From contig OZ246407.1 in NCBI GenBank assembly GCA_965231025.1, positions 62,001 through 126,000 of the forward strand: DNA of 64,000 bases. The letters run 5' to 3'. Each line of letters opens with the position of its first letter. Position 1 is the stretch's first letter. Source of the stretch: PALSA-1335 sp965231025. GTDB lineage: Bacteria > Patescibacteriota > Gracilibacteria > UBA1369. Under the pieces are notes generated by a model. That model searched no databases. It saw only the letters and a program-made list of their open reading frames with translations, and was not told where the DNA came from. A program made the position numbers and the translations under genes. Of this stretch, positions 1-7,863 are shown in pieces.

Positions 1-1
1 C

Positions 2-985
2 GAAAAAAATCCCTACAAAGAGTTTAAAAACGCGCACCTCAAAAGCATTCCCGGAAAATCCCACAAGTGGCACCTCAACGTTCTCAAAGACCTCAAAACA
101 AACAAACCCGACATCTTCTTCGCCCCAACCAGTTACATCATCCCCGCCCTTGCACCAAAATGGCTCAGGGTGATTATTACCGTGCATGATCTCGTGGCGT
201 TCCTCTTCCCGGGGAGCCACAACGCCAAGGCGGTTCTTATTGAACGTCTCACCCTGCGCCGTGCCGTCAAAAAAGCCTCACAGATTTTCGTCGTTTCAGA
301 GAACACCCGCAAGGACCTTTTAAAGCGATTCAAGTACCCCCAGAGCCGCATTCACCTGGTGCCATGCGCCCCCGCCGATTTTTATAAAGAACCCCTGAAA
401 CCCGAGGAAATAGCCAAATTTAAGCAGAAACACAAGCTCCCTGAACAGTTTATACTGGCCGTGGGAACGCTGGAACCAAGAAAAAACTTCGGGACGCTCA
501 TCAAAAGTTTTGTCCTCATTAAAAGCAAACTGCCGGACTCCAAGCTGGTCATCGTGGGCAAGAAAGGATGGAAATATTCGCATATCGAGGAATCTCTCAA
601 AGAGTTCAAGCTGGAAAACGACGTCATATTCCCGGGGTACATGGAGGCCGAAGATCTCAGGAAAATGTACGCCGCCGCGACCGTGTTTGTGTTCCCGTCG
701 CTCTATGAAGGTTTTGGAATTCCCCCGCTGGAAGCCATGGCCTGCGGATGCCCCGTGGTCTCTTCCAACGTGGCTTCCCTGCCCGAAGTCGTGGGGGACG
801 CCGGAATACTGGTTGAACCCAAGAATGCCCGCAAAATCGCCGAATCCGTCATCAGCCTGATCGAGAACGACCAGATCAGAAACATGCTCATCGAACGCGG
901 CCTGCGCAGGGCGGAAAAGTTCAGCTGGCAAAAGTCCGCGGAAGCGGCACTGGCGGTTTTTGAGGCCCAAAATTCTCCGGATTAA
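2..985 (+). CDS. Glycosyltransferase family 4 (GT-B), 5' end cut by window
   Basis: Transfers a sugar from a nucleotide-sugar donor, probably to a surface glycan or lipid acceptor in the cytoplasm. The frame is open from base 2, so the start lies outside the window and the visible part is about 327 residues. Seen: TVHDLVAFLFPG (acceptor-side Rossmann domain), AVGTLEPRKNF at the domain hinge, and in the donor domain FVFPSLYEGFGIPPLEAMA followed by GCPVVSSNVASLPEVVGDA, the E-x7-E glycosyltransferase group 1 signature. It ends at TAA 983-985. The acceptor sugar cannot be read from sequence. It may be the last gene of a glycan operon to the left; 232 bases separate it from the next gene. Family is sure, substrate unknown. 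Confidence 0.93.
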   Translation, partial: EKNPYKEFKNAHLKSIPGKSHKWHLNVLKDLKTNKPDIFFAPTSYIIPALAPKWLRVIITVHDLVAFLFPGSHNAKAVLIERLTLRRAVKKASQIFVVSENTRKDLLKRFKYPQSRIHLVPCAPADFYKEPLKPEEIAKFKQKHKLPEQFILAVGTLEPRKNFGTLIKSFVLIKSKLPDSKLVIVGKKGWKYSHIEESLKEFKLENDVIFPGYMEAEDLRKMYAAATVFVFPSLYEGFGIPPLEAMACGCPVVSSNVASLPEVVGDAGILVEPKNARKIAESVISLIENDQIRNMLIERGLRRAEKFSWQKSAEAALAVFEAQNSPD

Positions 986-1217
986 ACCGTCGTGCGTCGC
1001 GCATATTCATGACTGCCCTACAGTTCATCTTTTTTTTAGTATTCGTTTACATTTCCTTCATCTTCGTTGCGTACCATACGAGGCGTCTTTTTGGTCCTGC
1101 AATCAATGCAGCGGCCTGGGAGCGATCCTTAAAATACAGAAGACGGAACACACAAACCCGAAACAAAACTTTCCCATTATCTCTCAACCGCGCCATTCGG
1201 GCGCACAAGGAGACCCC

Positions 1218-1889
1218 ATGAATTTCGTAACTATCAAAACCATGACCAGCTCAAAGAACAAGTTTCACGGCCATCTCGTCGCCATCATCGCGGCGCTGCT
1301 CACCATCGGCCTCGCGGGGTGCGACGACGCTCCCGAAGAACCGTACAGGTTCCCCGGTGACAACAAGGGCGCCGGCGGTTCCCTGCAGACCGGCGCGGGC
1401 GGAACCCATCAGGGTGGCAACACGCAGCAAGACGGAGGCCCTTCCGGCGGCGCGCAGGAGGACGCGGAGGTGTCCTACGACATTCCGGACGGATGGAAAA
1501 AAACCGGACGGGACGCACTGTACGAACACCCGGCGAAGGACGGAAAAATCCCGTTCGCCAAGCTCGCCTTCAGCAGCTTCCGCAGCGGAACGGACGCGGA
1601 CGCCAAAAGCCTCGTGCACGCCTACTACCAGCAGGAAATCGACGAGTGCAAGCTGCCTCTCTGCAACACCGCGGAGCTCGCTTCCGAATTCAAAACCGTC
1701 CACCTGGACGCCGGTGACATCTTCGTCTACATCACCCCCGGCATCTATTCGGAGGCCACCAGGTCGAACCTGTTCGCCTTCGCCAGGAACGGCATCGTGT
1801 TCGAATTCGTGCTCTACGGCGACACCGTCGAAACCTACACCGGCCTCATCGGACAGGTGATGACATCGGTCAAAATCACCGGAAACTAA
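1218..1889 (+). CDS. Exported lipoprotein, unknown function
   Basis: A 223-residue protein with a type II signal: a charged start, a hydrophobic stretch (about 20-34) and lipobox LAGC with Cys35 as the predicted lipidated residue. A Gly/Gln-rich linker (about 45-80) then leads to one globular domain of about 140 residues. I chose ATG 1218 because AAGGAG lies at 1207-1212, five bases upstream; the frame is open further upstream but that extension has no such site. The globular part (DIPDGWKKTGRDALYEH onward) weakly recalls DUF1795/PsbP-like lipoproteins, but I do not assign a function. It is followed after 15 bases by the M23/SLH gene, so the two are probably co-transcribed surface proteins. 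Confidence 0.8.
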   Translation: MNFVTIKTMTSSKNKFHGHLVAIIAALLTIGLAGCDDAPEEPYRFPGDNKGAGGSLQTGAGGTHQGGNTQQDGGPSGGAQEDAEVSYDIPDGWKKTGRDALYEHPAKDGKIPFAKLAFSSFRSGTDADAKSLVHAYYQQEIDECKLPLCNTAELASEFKTVHLDAGDIFVYITPGIYSEATRSNLFAFARNGIVFEFVLYGDTVETYTGLIGQVMTSVKITGN

Positions 1890-1904
1890 AGAAAGGAAAA
1901 TCCC

Positions 1905-4214
1905 ATGCATCGGTTCAACATGTGGAGCAGGTTCATCCTGTTCATGGTTTCGCTGTCGGTCTGCGGCATCGGCAACAACGCCTACGCGATCAACAATCCG
2001 GAGATCTGCAACAGTGAAGATCCGGCAGCCAACAAGCCTCAACCGCCCGTCGTTACCGACAGCCAGCGCTGCGACGCCGCGCTGGAAGGTAACATGCAAA
2101 TCCCCGTCGGTGACTTCGGCGGGCAGCATCTCTCTCCCCTGGAACCCGCCCGCATCACCCAGACGTACAACAACGACGTGGGGCACAGCGGGCTGGATCT
2201 GGGAGGTGAATGCACCGGCGAGTACATCGGCAAGGAAGAGATTCACGCCGCTTTCGCGGGCATCGTCATCCTTTCCTACCGTTGGCAAAACACCAGCGGT
2301 TGGGGGAATGCCGTACTGACCGCGACCCGTGCGAACGACTACTCGGACGAGATCATCACGAACTCGTACCACCACCTGGACACTCGTTTTCTGGGCGGAT
2401 GCGACATCGTGAATATCGGCGGATGGATCGGAATGGAAGGAACCACCGGCCACTCCGACGGCGCCCATCTCCACTACACCGTCAGGCGATGGAAGAACAT
2501 CAGGGAACTGGCCGACACGATCGGTTCCAAAGGGGTCGTCGCCGCGTTTGGCGGCCCCGGATACGGTGCCCAGAACGGCACCCATCTGCGCGGGCACCTT
2601 GACCCGGAAGGTCTGCTCTTCGACAGCTTCGGCGACTACGGGCTGGACGAATACGGCAACCCTCCGGTGTACGAGTGGTCACTTCCATATGTCCTGGACA
2701 TGAGGCACAGGGGCATCGAGTTCGGACTCAATGACGGTCGTTTTGGAGCAGGGCAATACGTAGCGCGAAGGGAGGCGGCACGATGGATCAAAATCGCCGC
2801 ACGGCGGTTCAACGCCGCGCCCGTCACCCCCACTTTTGCGGATGTCCCCGCATCGGATTCCGACTACCCATACATCGAAGCGCTCACCGGATACCCGTCG
2901 GCATACCCCGTCATCAACAAGCACGCCGGCATCACCAACGGGCAGAAATACTTCTACCCCGACAACCCGGTCACCCGGGCGCAGGCGCTCAAGATGGTGA
3001 TCCTCGCCTTCTATTCCGCGGAGTTTCTGGAAGTGTACGACAACGACATTTGGAAGGCGCAAAAGGAAGAGGCGACTCAGCTGCTGGATCAGTTTCAGGA
3101 CGTAGATCCGCAGGAATGGTTCGCTTCTTTTGTGTACTTCGGTGCGCAAAAAGGGCTTGTCGCCGCCCAGACAAACTTCTACCCGTACAGTACCGTAAAA
3201 CGGGAGGAGATGGCCAAATGGGTGAGCGAAGGGGCAGCGGAAATCCAGGTTCAGACCGCGGGGCCCTGCAGCTACCTTTTCTGTCCTGCGGACTACTTCT
3301 GTGAGCCCGCCACCGGCCAGTGTTATGCCATCCCGACCTGTATTCCCAGCGAAAGCCAGGCGTGCGAGGCGGGCGGCGGATACACGGGAAACCAGGGCGG
3401 AACGGGAGGGGCTGGCGGCACGGGCGGAACTGCCGGCAGCGGCGGTTCAGGCACGGATCCCTGCGGTGGATATTGCGGCCCCGGGACGTTCTGCAACTCC
3501 TCCAACGGGATGTGCGAACTCGGTACGGGAGGAACTGGTGGTACGGCTGGAAGCGCGGGTTCGGGCGGCAGTGGAGGAGCAGGAGGAAGCGGCGGGAGCG
3601 GTTCCGGAGGCAGCGGAGGCTCACCCGCCGTCTGCACCACCGGTCAGTCCGTGGCCTGCAGCAACTGCGGAACCATGACCTGCGACCAGTACGGCCAATG
3701 GGGAGCCTGCCTCGACCAGGGCGAATGCTGGATCGGCCAGATCCAGGACCAGACATGCAACGGAACGGGTACCCAATCCCGCACCTGCGGCAACACCTGC
3801 GCCTGGGGATCATGGGGCTCATGCAGCGTCTCACAATGCCAGGACGTGTTTCTGGCCAGCGCGAGCCCTGCCTGCTACACCCACCCCGGCGGCCCGACGT
3901 TCTGCATTTCGGTCCAGCAGATCGCCGGTTCCAGCTGGAAGTACCAGGTCTGCAAACAGGGAGCGACCTTCGTCAACAACTACAAGGTCGTGCTCCACGA
4001 CGACAACCATTCGTCCCAGCTCGGCGACACGTACACCGGAAACAGCGGCGATTCCTGTACACCCTGGCGGCCGTTTTCGGTCTCGTACATCAGCGGTTAC
4101 GGCACGGCAAACGCCGCCGGAGTGAGGGCCGAAATCCTTTCGCCCACCTCGTGTGTCCAGTCTTCCTGCACGTACTCAACCGGTACCGTGACGCTCCGCA
4201 AGGAGTGCCAGTAG
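1905..4214 (+). CDS. Secreted M23-like peptidase with SLH domains and Gly/Cys-rich tail
   Basis: A 769-residue exported protein. Residues 1-28 are a signal peptide ending NAYA. About 80-220 is an M23 (LytM-like) peptidase domain with the metal motifs HSGLDLGG (about 94) and GAHLHYTV (about 188), so it may cut peptidoglycan cross-links; activity is inferred. About 265-465 holds three SLH-like units (for example FYPDNPVTRAQALKMV and FQDVDPQEWFASFVYFG) that would hold it on the cell surface. Then come Cys-rich segments, two Gly/Ser/Thr linkers (about 490-520 and 545-575), a Cys/Trp-rich part with TSP1-like spacing, and an unassigned C-terminal domain. AAAGGA lies just upstream of ATG 1905. The mix of EGF-like Cys motifs and GGTGG linkers is reminiscent of myxobacterial surface proteins. 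Confidence 0.85.
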   Translation: MHRFNMWSRFILFMVSLSVCGIGNNAYAINNPEICNSEDPAANKPQPPVVTDSQRCDAALEGNMQIPVGDFGGQHLSPLEPARITQTYNNDVGHSGLDLGGECTGEYIGKEEIHAAFAGIVILSYRWQNTSGWGNAVLTATRANDYSDEIITNSYHHLDTRFLGGCDIVNIGGWIGMEGTTGHSDGAHLHYTVRRWKNIRELADTIGSKGVVAAFGGPGYGAQNGTHLRGHLDPEGLLFDSFGDYGLDEYGNPPVYEWSLPYVLDMRHRGIEFGLNDGRFGAGQYVARREAARWIKIAARRFNAAPVTPTFADVPASDSDYPYIEALTGYPSAYPVINKHAGITNGQKYFYPDNPVTRAQALKMVILAFYSAEFLEVYDNDIWKAQKEEATQLLDQFQDVDPQEWFASFVYFGAQKGLVAAQTNFYPYSTVKREEMAKWVSEGAAEIQVQTAGPCSYLFCPADYFCEPATGQCYAIPTCIPSESQACEAGGGYTGNQGGTGGAGGTGGTAGSGGSGTDPCGGYCGPGTFCNSSNGMCELGTGGTGGTAGSAGSGGSGGAGGSGGSGSGGSGGSPAVCTTGQSVACSNCGTMTCDQYGQWGACLDQGECWIGQIQDQTCNGTGTQSRTCGNTCAWGSWGSCSVSQCQDVFLASASPACYTHPGGPTFCISVQQIAGSSWKYQVCKQGATFVNNYKVVLHDDNHSSQLGDTYTGNSGDSCTPWRPFSVSYISGYGTANAAGVRAEILSPTSCVQSSCTYSTGTVTLRKECQ

Positions 4215-4232
4215 CCGGTGAGTCTTAACTTT

Positions 4233-4292
4233 GCCCCGCGCGAACGAGCAGGCGCCCTCACAAGCGTCAGTTTTGTTGAGCGCGGGGCGTCT
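4233..4292 (+). terminator. Possible rho-independent terminator
   Basis: Arms GCCCCGCGC (4233-4241) and GCGCGGGGC (4280-4288) pair perfectly over 9 bases. The loop is long and contains a smaller imperfect stem. A CTCTTTT run follows. It lies 18 bases after the M23/SLH gene stop. The U tract is weak, so confidence is moderate. Confidence 0.5.
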
Positions 4293-4356
4293 CTTTTAAT
4301 GGACGACAGAAAATAAATATGGTAAAATATAAATAGCTTCAATAGCAAAAACAAAT

Positions 4357-5637
4357 ATGCGCCAAAACGAAAAACTCCTTTCCAGAATCACAAATCACAA
4401 TACACTCCTGCGCTCCACCAAGCCGGGAACTTCACTGTTGGTCGGCCTCGGCCTCACCACCATTATCGTACTGGTCTCGCTCGGCGTCACCACGGTCGTG
4501 ATCTCATCCATCCGCGAATCCGCAAACGTCACCGGAGCCAACCAGGCCTACTACGCCGCGGAAGGCGCCCTGGAAGAAGGCCTCTGGGTCAACCAGGGAA
4601 AAGGTGCCGGCTACACGAACAGCGCCGAAGTTTTTACCACATCCCCAAAAGCCAGCTACACCATCGGCGGACAGGTGAACGAAGCCTTGTCATACAGCGA
4701 CGGCAGCTATGGAATCCCTGCTCCAGGAACGGGAACAGCCGCAGTAGGTTGCGACAAACTGAATCCGTGGGTAAAATTACTCTTTGCCTTTGACGACGTA
4801 ACGGGAAAATACTCCGTCGACTCAGCCGGAGCCGACCCCAAGGAACATCCCTGCAACTGGAACAAATTAAAGGTTGGAGAAAGCGTCTCAATTCCTCTGT
4901 TCGTCAGCAAAACTGTCGGCGGCACGGAAACCATCCTCAATCCCGCCGATTCACTTTTCAATCTCAACAGTCTGAAAATCCGTGTGCGAACTCCATGCAA
5001 AACCGGGAAAGAGTATTGCGGTGCCACAGACAGATACAGCCTGTACTATGACTCCTCAAACATAGACAAATATAACGTCACGAACTACACCCTCATGGGT
5101 TGGCAGATCACGGGAACAAACCAGAACGGAAGCAAAACGTATGTGTTTTCGCCATTTATTGGACCGAAATCACCATTTTGCGGAGATGGATATTCAATCT
5201 TTGTAGGTAACACAAATAGATGTGAAACAGATAACTCGGAAATCTACGGTTCTCAGATCAACTTTGTTAAGAACTCAGACAAAGTGGTTGTATCATCAGA
5301 TGACTATGGAGTTGATAATTCGAATAACAATTCAACAATCGCAGATTTTTTACGTAATACCGGTAATTTTTTAATTCCCGGGCCTATTCGCGCAACATCA
5401 GCCGATGCCATCAATAAGCCAGTTTTGAAGCTATCGGTTATCCACAGTCTCAAGGACACCGCCACCACCACCATTCCCTATTTGGAATACCAGATCCTGA
5501 CAAATACCTCCGTGGAAGCTCCGACCGATTCGTCACAAACCATAACAGGAGAAGGGTATTCCGGAACATTCAAGCAGGTTCTTGAGGTGAAAAACCCGCA
5601 GGGGGGCGGTTTACTGGAGTACGTCATCCAGCAGTAA
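4357..5637 (+). CDS. PilX-like type IV pilus assembly / minor pilin-type protein
   Basis: A 426-residue protein. The N-terminal 70 residues carry the PilX-type pattern: a basic lead, a Gly-Thr-Ser followed by one long hydrophobic helix (about 25-50), then SSIRESANVTGANQAYYAAE, the conserved helix found after the membrane segment in PilX_N proteins. The rest is an exported domain of unknown fold that is Asn/Ser/Thr rich. It would sit in the inner membrane as a minor, pilin-like subunit. There is no Shine-Dalgarno at ATG 4357, but an A/T-rich stretch with TAAAATATAA lies about 25-35 bases upstream. The middle (about 5030-5400) is visibly more A/T rich than the ends, so the exported domain may have been exchanged. 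No other pilus genes are in the window. Confidence 0.75.
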   Translation: MRQNEKLLSRITNHNTLLRSTKPGTSLLVGLGLTTIIVLVSLGVTTVVISSIRESANVTGANQAYYAAEGALEEGLWVNQGKGAGYTNSAEVFTTSPKASYTIGGQVNEALSYSDGSYGIPAPGTGTAAVGCDKLNPWVKLLFAFDDVTGKYSVDSAGADPKEHPCNWNKLKVGESVSIPLFVSKTVGGTETILNPADSLFNLNSLKIRVRTPCKTGKEYCGATDRYSLYYDSSNIDKYNVTNYTLMGWQITGTNQNGSKTYVFSPFIGPKSPFCGDGYSIFVGNTNRCETDNSEIYGSQINFVKNSDKVVVSSDDYGVDNSNNNSTIADFLRNTGNFLIPGPIRATSADAINKPVLKLSVIHSLKDTATTTIPYLEYQILTNTSVEAPTDSSQTITGEGYSGTFKQVLEVKNPQGGGLLEYVIQQ

Positions 5638-5665
5638 CTGTCATCCTTTTTTCAGGAAGATAATC

Positions 5666-5695
5666 TTGACAAAACGAGAAGTGTAAGCATATAAT
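5666..5695 (+). promoter_or_regulatory. Sigma-70-type promoter of the first Asp-box lipoprotein
   Basis: TTGACA (5666-5671), an 18-base spacer and TATAAT (5690-5695): both boxes match consensus. Transcription should begin near 5702, leaving a leader of only about 20 bases before ATG 5722, with no Shine-Dalgarno in it. Confidence 0.85.
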
Positions 5696-5721
5696 GCAAT
5701 ACTTCTTTAATTTTATCAAGT

Positions 5722-7824
5722 ATGGCTACGAACCTACCTTCTGGTAGTCCAGAGAACAAAGAAGTCATTTCACGTTCACCAAGGGCACCAAGAACCCCGG
5801 AACAAGGGAGAAAACCCGTCAGCGGAAAACTGAGACGGGCGCTTCTTTTGGCAAGCGGATTAGGTATAGCAGGAGGAGCATTGCCGGTTGCGGCTCTTCA
5901 AGGTTGCGGACCCCACGGCGAATCTTCGGAAGAACGGGTAGGACATACATCTCAAGCATTAAGCAGTGAGGCGAAGTGGAACGCTCCTGTAAAACCGGCA
6001 TGGAGTGATGGGTTAGTAGGAGCAGGGATACACGTAACCAGGAGCGGTTCGAACATTAAAGTACTTACAGCCTCAGCAAGGCCAGGAGGGGCAGGAGGTG
6101 CCGATGTTTGGGTAGTCGGATCAAACGACAATGGAGCGACTTGGACAAGTCCGTCACTAGCGCCTGTTGGCTACAGCGGAATAGGAACAGCTATCAACAG
6201 CGGATTAAACGACGTTGCTCCTGTAGTTTTTAACGGAGGAACACAGATTTTTATTTCCCGAAATAACAAAATTCAACAATGTGACTGGAATGATGGCACC
6301 AATCAAGGTGGAAATTGTACAACCATTGGAAGCGCCATTAATCAACCTGGACACATTGTTTTCCCGTACGCGGTTGAAAACGGAAAACTTTATTATGGCG
6401 ATCAAAACCCCGTACAAAACGATATTTTCAGTACACCGATTGGGCCTTTGCCATTAGCCGTGGGAACACCAGTGTCCAGTTTAAATACGGGAGTTGACGA
6501 GGGTTCATTAACCTTTGATTCGACCGGGACATTCGGAATATTGTCAACACTGGGACAACCGGGAAATCTAGGAGGATTTGACCTGTATGCGTTTGACTGG
6601 AACAGCGGAACGCAAACGGCAACAAATATCACAAACTTGAATGCAATCGGAGGAGGGTCGTACGCAAGCTATAACAGCGTCACAGATCAGGGAATAGCAT
6701 TTATAGATTCCCTGGGAGACAACTGGCATATCGACAACGGCGACATCTATTGGTCAACAAAAAAAGCCACAGTTCCCCCGGATGGAGGAACTGGCGGCGA
6801 CGGCGGAACCGGTGGAAGTGACGCCGGCACCGGAGGCGCAGATTCTGGTACAGGAGGAACCGATGCAGGAACTGGAGGTACGGACGCCGGAGTAGGTGGA
6901 GACGGAGGTGCTGGTGGCGCAGACTCAGGAACGGGAGGCACGGACGCCGGCGTAGGTGGAGATGGCGGCACAGGCGGAACCGATGCAGGCACCGGTGGTG
7001 ACAGCGGAACAGGGGGTACAGACGCCGGAGTAGGTGGAGATGGCGGTACAGGCGGAACCGATGCAGGCACCGGTGGTGACAGCGGAACAGGGGGTACAGA
7101 CGCCGGAGGAGGCGGTGACGGCGGAGCTGGCGGAGATGCCGGCAAAGACTGCTTTGCCAAAGCCACCCAAAATCCATCAAACTTTAGCGTGGACGCTTGT
7201 AACGACGCGGCAGTCAGCGCGCACATCAACGGACCGACAACTATCACCGTCGGCAGTAAAACATGCAAAGTGACCGAAGGAACCGGAACTTTTGATTTTG
7301 CATTGCCGAACTATATGAATTTCTCAACTGGGATTGAATATGAATGCGGAGAACCAGCAACGGAAGCCGATAAAATCATCAGTAATGAAAGCGGCCTCAC
7401 CCTCGGTTTTGAGGGGACAAAGACAAAAAGAACATACCCTGCAGCCCTGAATCCGAACAAAGCCAGCAAAGTATACAACGTGGCAGCCTATTCAACCATT
7501 GAAGGCTCCCAGCGTGCATACGACAAAAATTGTGCCCCGCAATCAAATTCGGTTACCCATTGTACTCCCGTTGATTTCACGGCGACCGGTTCAACAGAAA
7601 AAGGTCTCATACCCGCCGGAGCAACGATGTACCGTGAACTTTCAACCGGGAAACTCGCCGAAGATCCGACGACATTCAATACACTGCCTCCCGTTCAGGA
7701 CACCTCTAAAGAAGATGGCGGATGCTCGGTCAACGGCCACAGAACCAACACCCGCAGCGATATAGCATTGGTATTTGCAGCCCTTGCCGCCGCAGGTGTA
7801 ATGCGCCGCAGGAAGAAGGATTAG
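5722..7824 (+). CDS. Surface lipoprotein with Asp-box motif, Gly/Asp/Thr repeats and Cys-containing C-terminal tail
   Basis: A 700-residue protein. A hydrophilic 36-residue N-terminal extension precedes a hydrophobic segment and lipobox LQGC (Cys62), then an acidic stretch and TSQAL. About 85-350 contains an Asp-box (SNDNGATW), the turn seen in sialidase-type beta propellers, though only one clear copy is visible. About 353-473 is a Gly/Asp/Thr linker with a 26-residue unit repeated twice. A second domain follows, ending in Cys668, a 12-residue spacer, a 14-residue hydrophobic stretch and RRRKKD, which resembles a MYXO-CTERM-like sorting tail. Function is unknown; a surface-displayed ligand- or glycan-binding role is inference. 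It has a strong promoter and a paralogue immediately downstream. Confidence 0.8.
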   Translation: MATNLPSGSPENKEVISRSPRAPRTPEQGRKPVSGKLRRALLLASGLGIAGGALPVAALQGCGPHGESSEERVGHTSQALSSEAKWNAPVKPAWSDGLVGAGIHVTRSGSNIKVLTASARPGGAGGADVWVVGSNDNGATWTSPSLAPVGYSGIGTAINSGLNDVAPVVFNGGTQIFISRNNKIQQCDWNDGTNQGGNCTTIGSAINQPGHIVFPYAVENGKLYYGDQNPVQNDIFSTPIGPLPLAVGTPVSSLNTGVDEGSLTFDSTGTFGILSTLGQPGNLGGFDLYAFDWNSGTQTATNITNLNAIGGGSYASYNSVTDQGIAFIDSLGDNWHIDNGDIYWSTKKATVPPDGGTGGDGGTGGSDAGTGGADSGTGGTDAGTGGTDAGVGGDGGAGGADSGTGGTDAGVGGDGGTGGTDAGTGGDSGTGGTDAGVGGDGGTGGTDAGTGGDSGTGGTDAGGGGDGGAGGDAGKDCFAKATQNPSNFSVDACNDAAVSAHINGPTTITVGSKTCKVTEGTGTFDFALPNYMNFSTGIEYECGEPATEADKIISNESGLTLGFEGTKTKRTYPAALNPNKASKVYNVAAYSTIEGSQRAYDKNCAPQSNSVTHCTPVDFTATGSTEKGLIPAGATMYRELSTGKLAEDPTTFNTLPPVQDTSKEDGGCSVNGHRTNTRSDIALVFAALAAAGVMRRRKKD
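6370..6743 (+). repeat. Identical 374-bp tract, copy 1 (with 8497-8870)
   Basis: Reading both copies side by side, bases 6370-6743 equal 8497-8870 at a constant offset of 2127, with a C/T difference at each edge (6369/8496 and 6744/8871). Sequence outside is clearly diverged. The pattern suggests recent gene conversion between the two lipoprotein genes. Confidence 0.9.
6781..7140 (+). repeat. Gly/Asp/Thr-coding repeat region with 2 x 78-bp tandem unit
   Basis: Low-complexity coding DNA for GGTDAG/GTGGDSG-type peptides. Within it, 6952-7029 and 7030-7107 are direct tandem copies of a 78-base (26-codon) unit that differ at about one base. It encodes a flexible linker between two domains and probably varies in length by slippage. 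Confidence 0.85.
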
Positions 7825-7863
7825 CTTAGTCGAGAAGAATAATAAACTTCTAACCCATTCTCT

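Noticed and set aside
960..1217. Upstream extension of the lipoprotein frame and a 70-residue frame at 1009-1221
   Set aside because: The extension has no start signal while AAGGAG precedes ATG 1218. The other frame overlaps it, is low quality and has no family match.
1251..2597. Long minus-strand open frame (448 codons) across the lipoprotein and peptidase genes
   Set aside because: It is antisense to two well-supported genes with RBS and signal peptides; length comes from G/C-rich codon bias.
3323..3640. Pro-rich minus-strand frame, and a similar one at 6747-7268
   Set aside because: Both are mirror images of Gly-rich linkers (GGN read backward gives Pro codons).
6781..7140. CRISPR-like repeated DNA
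   Set aside because: Repeats are in frame, have no unique spacers of constant length and encode a Gly-rich linker.
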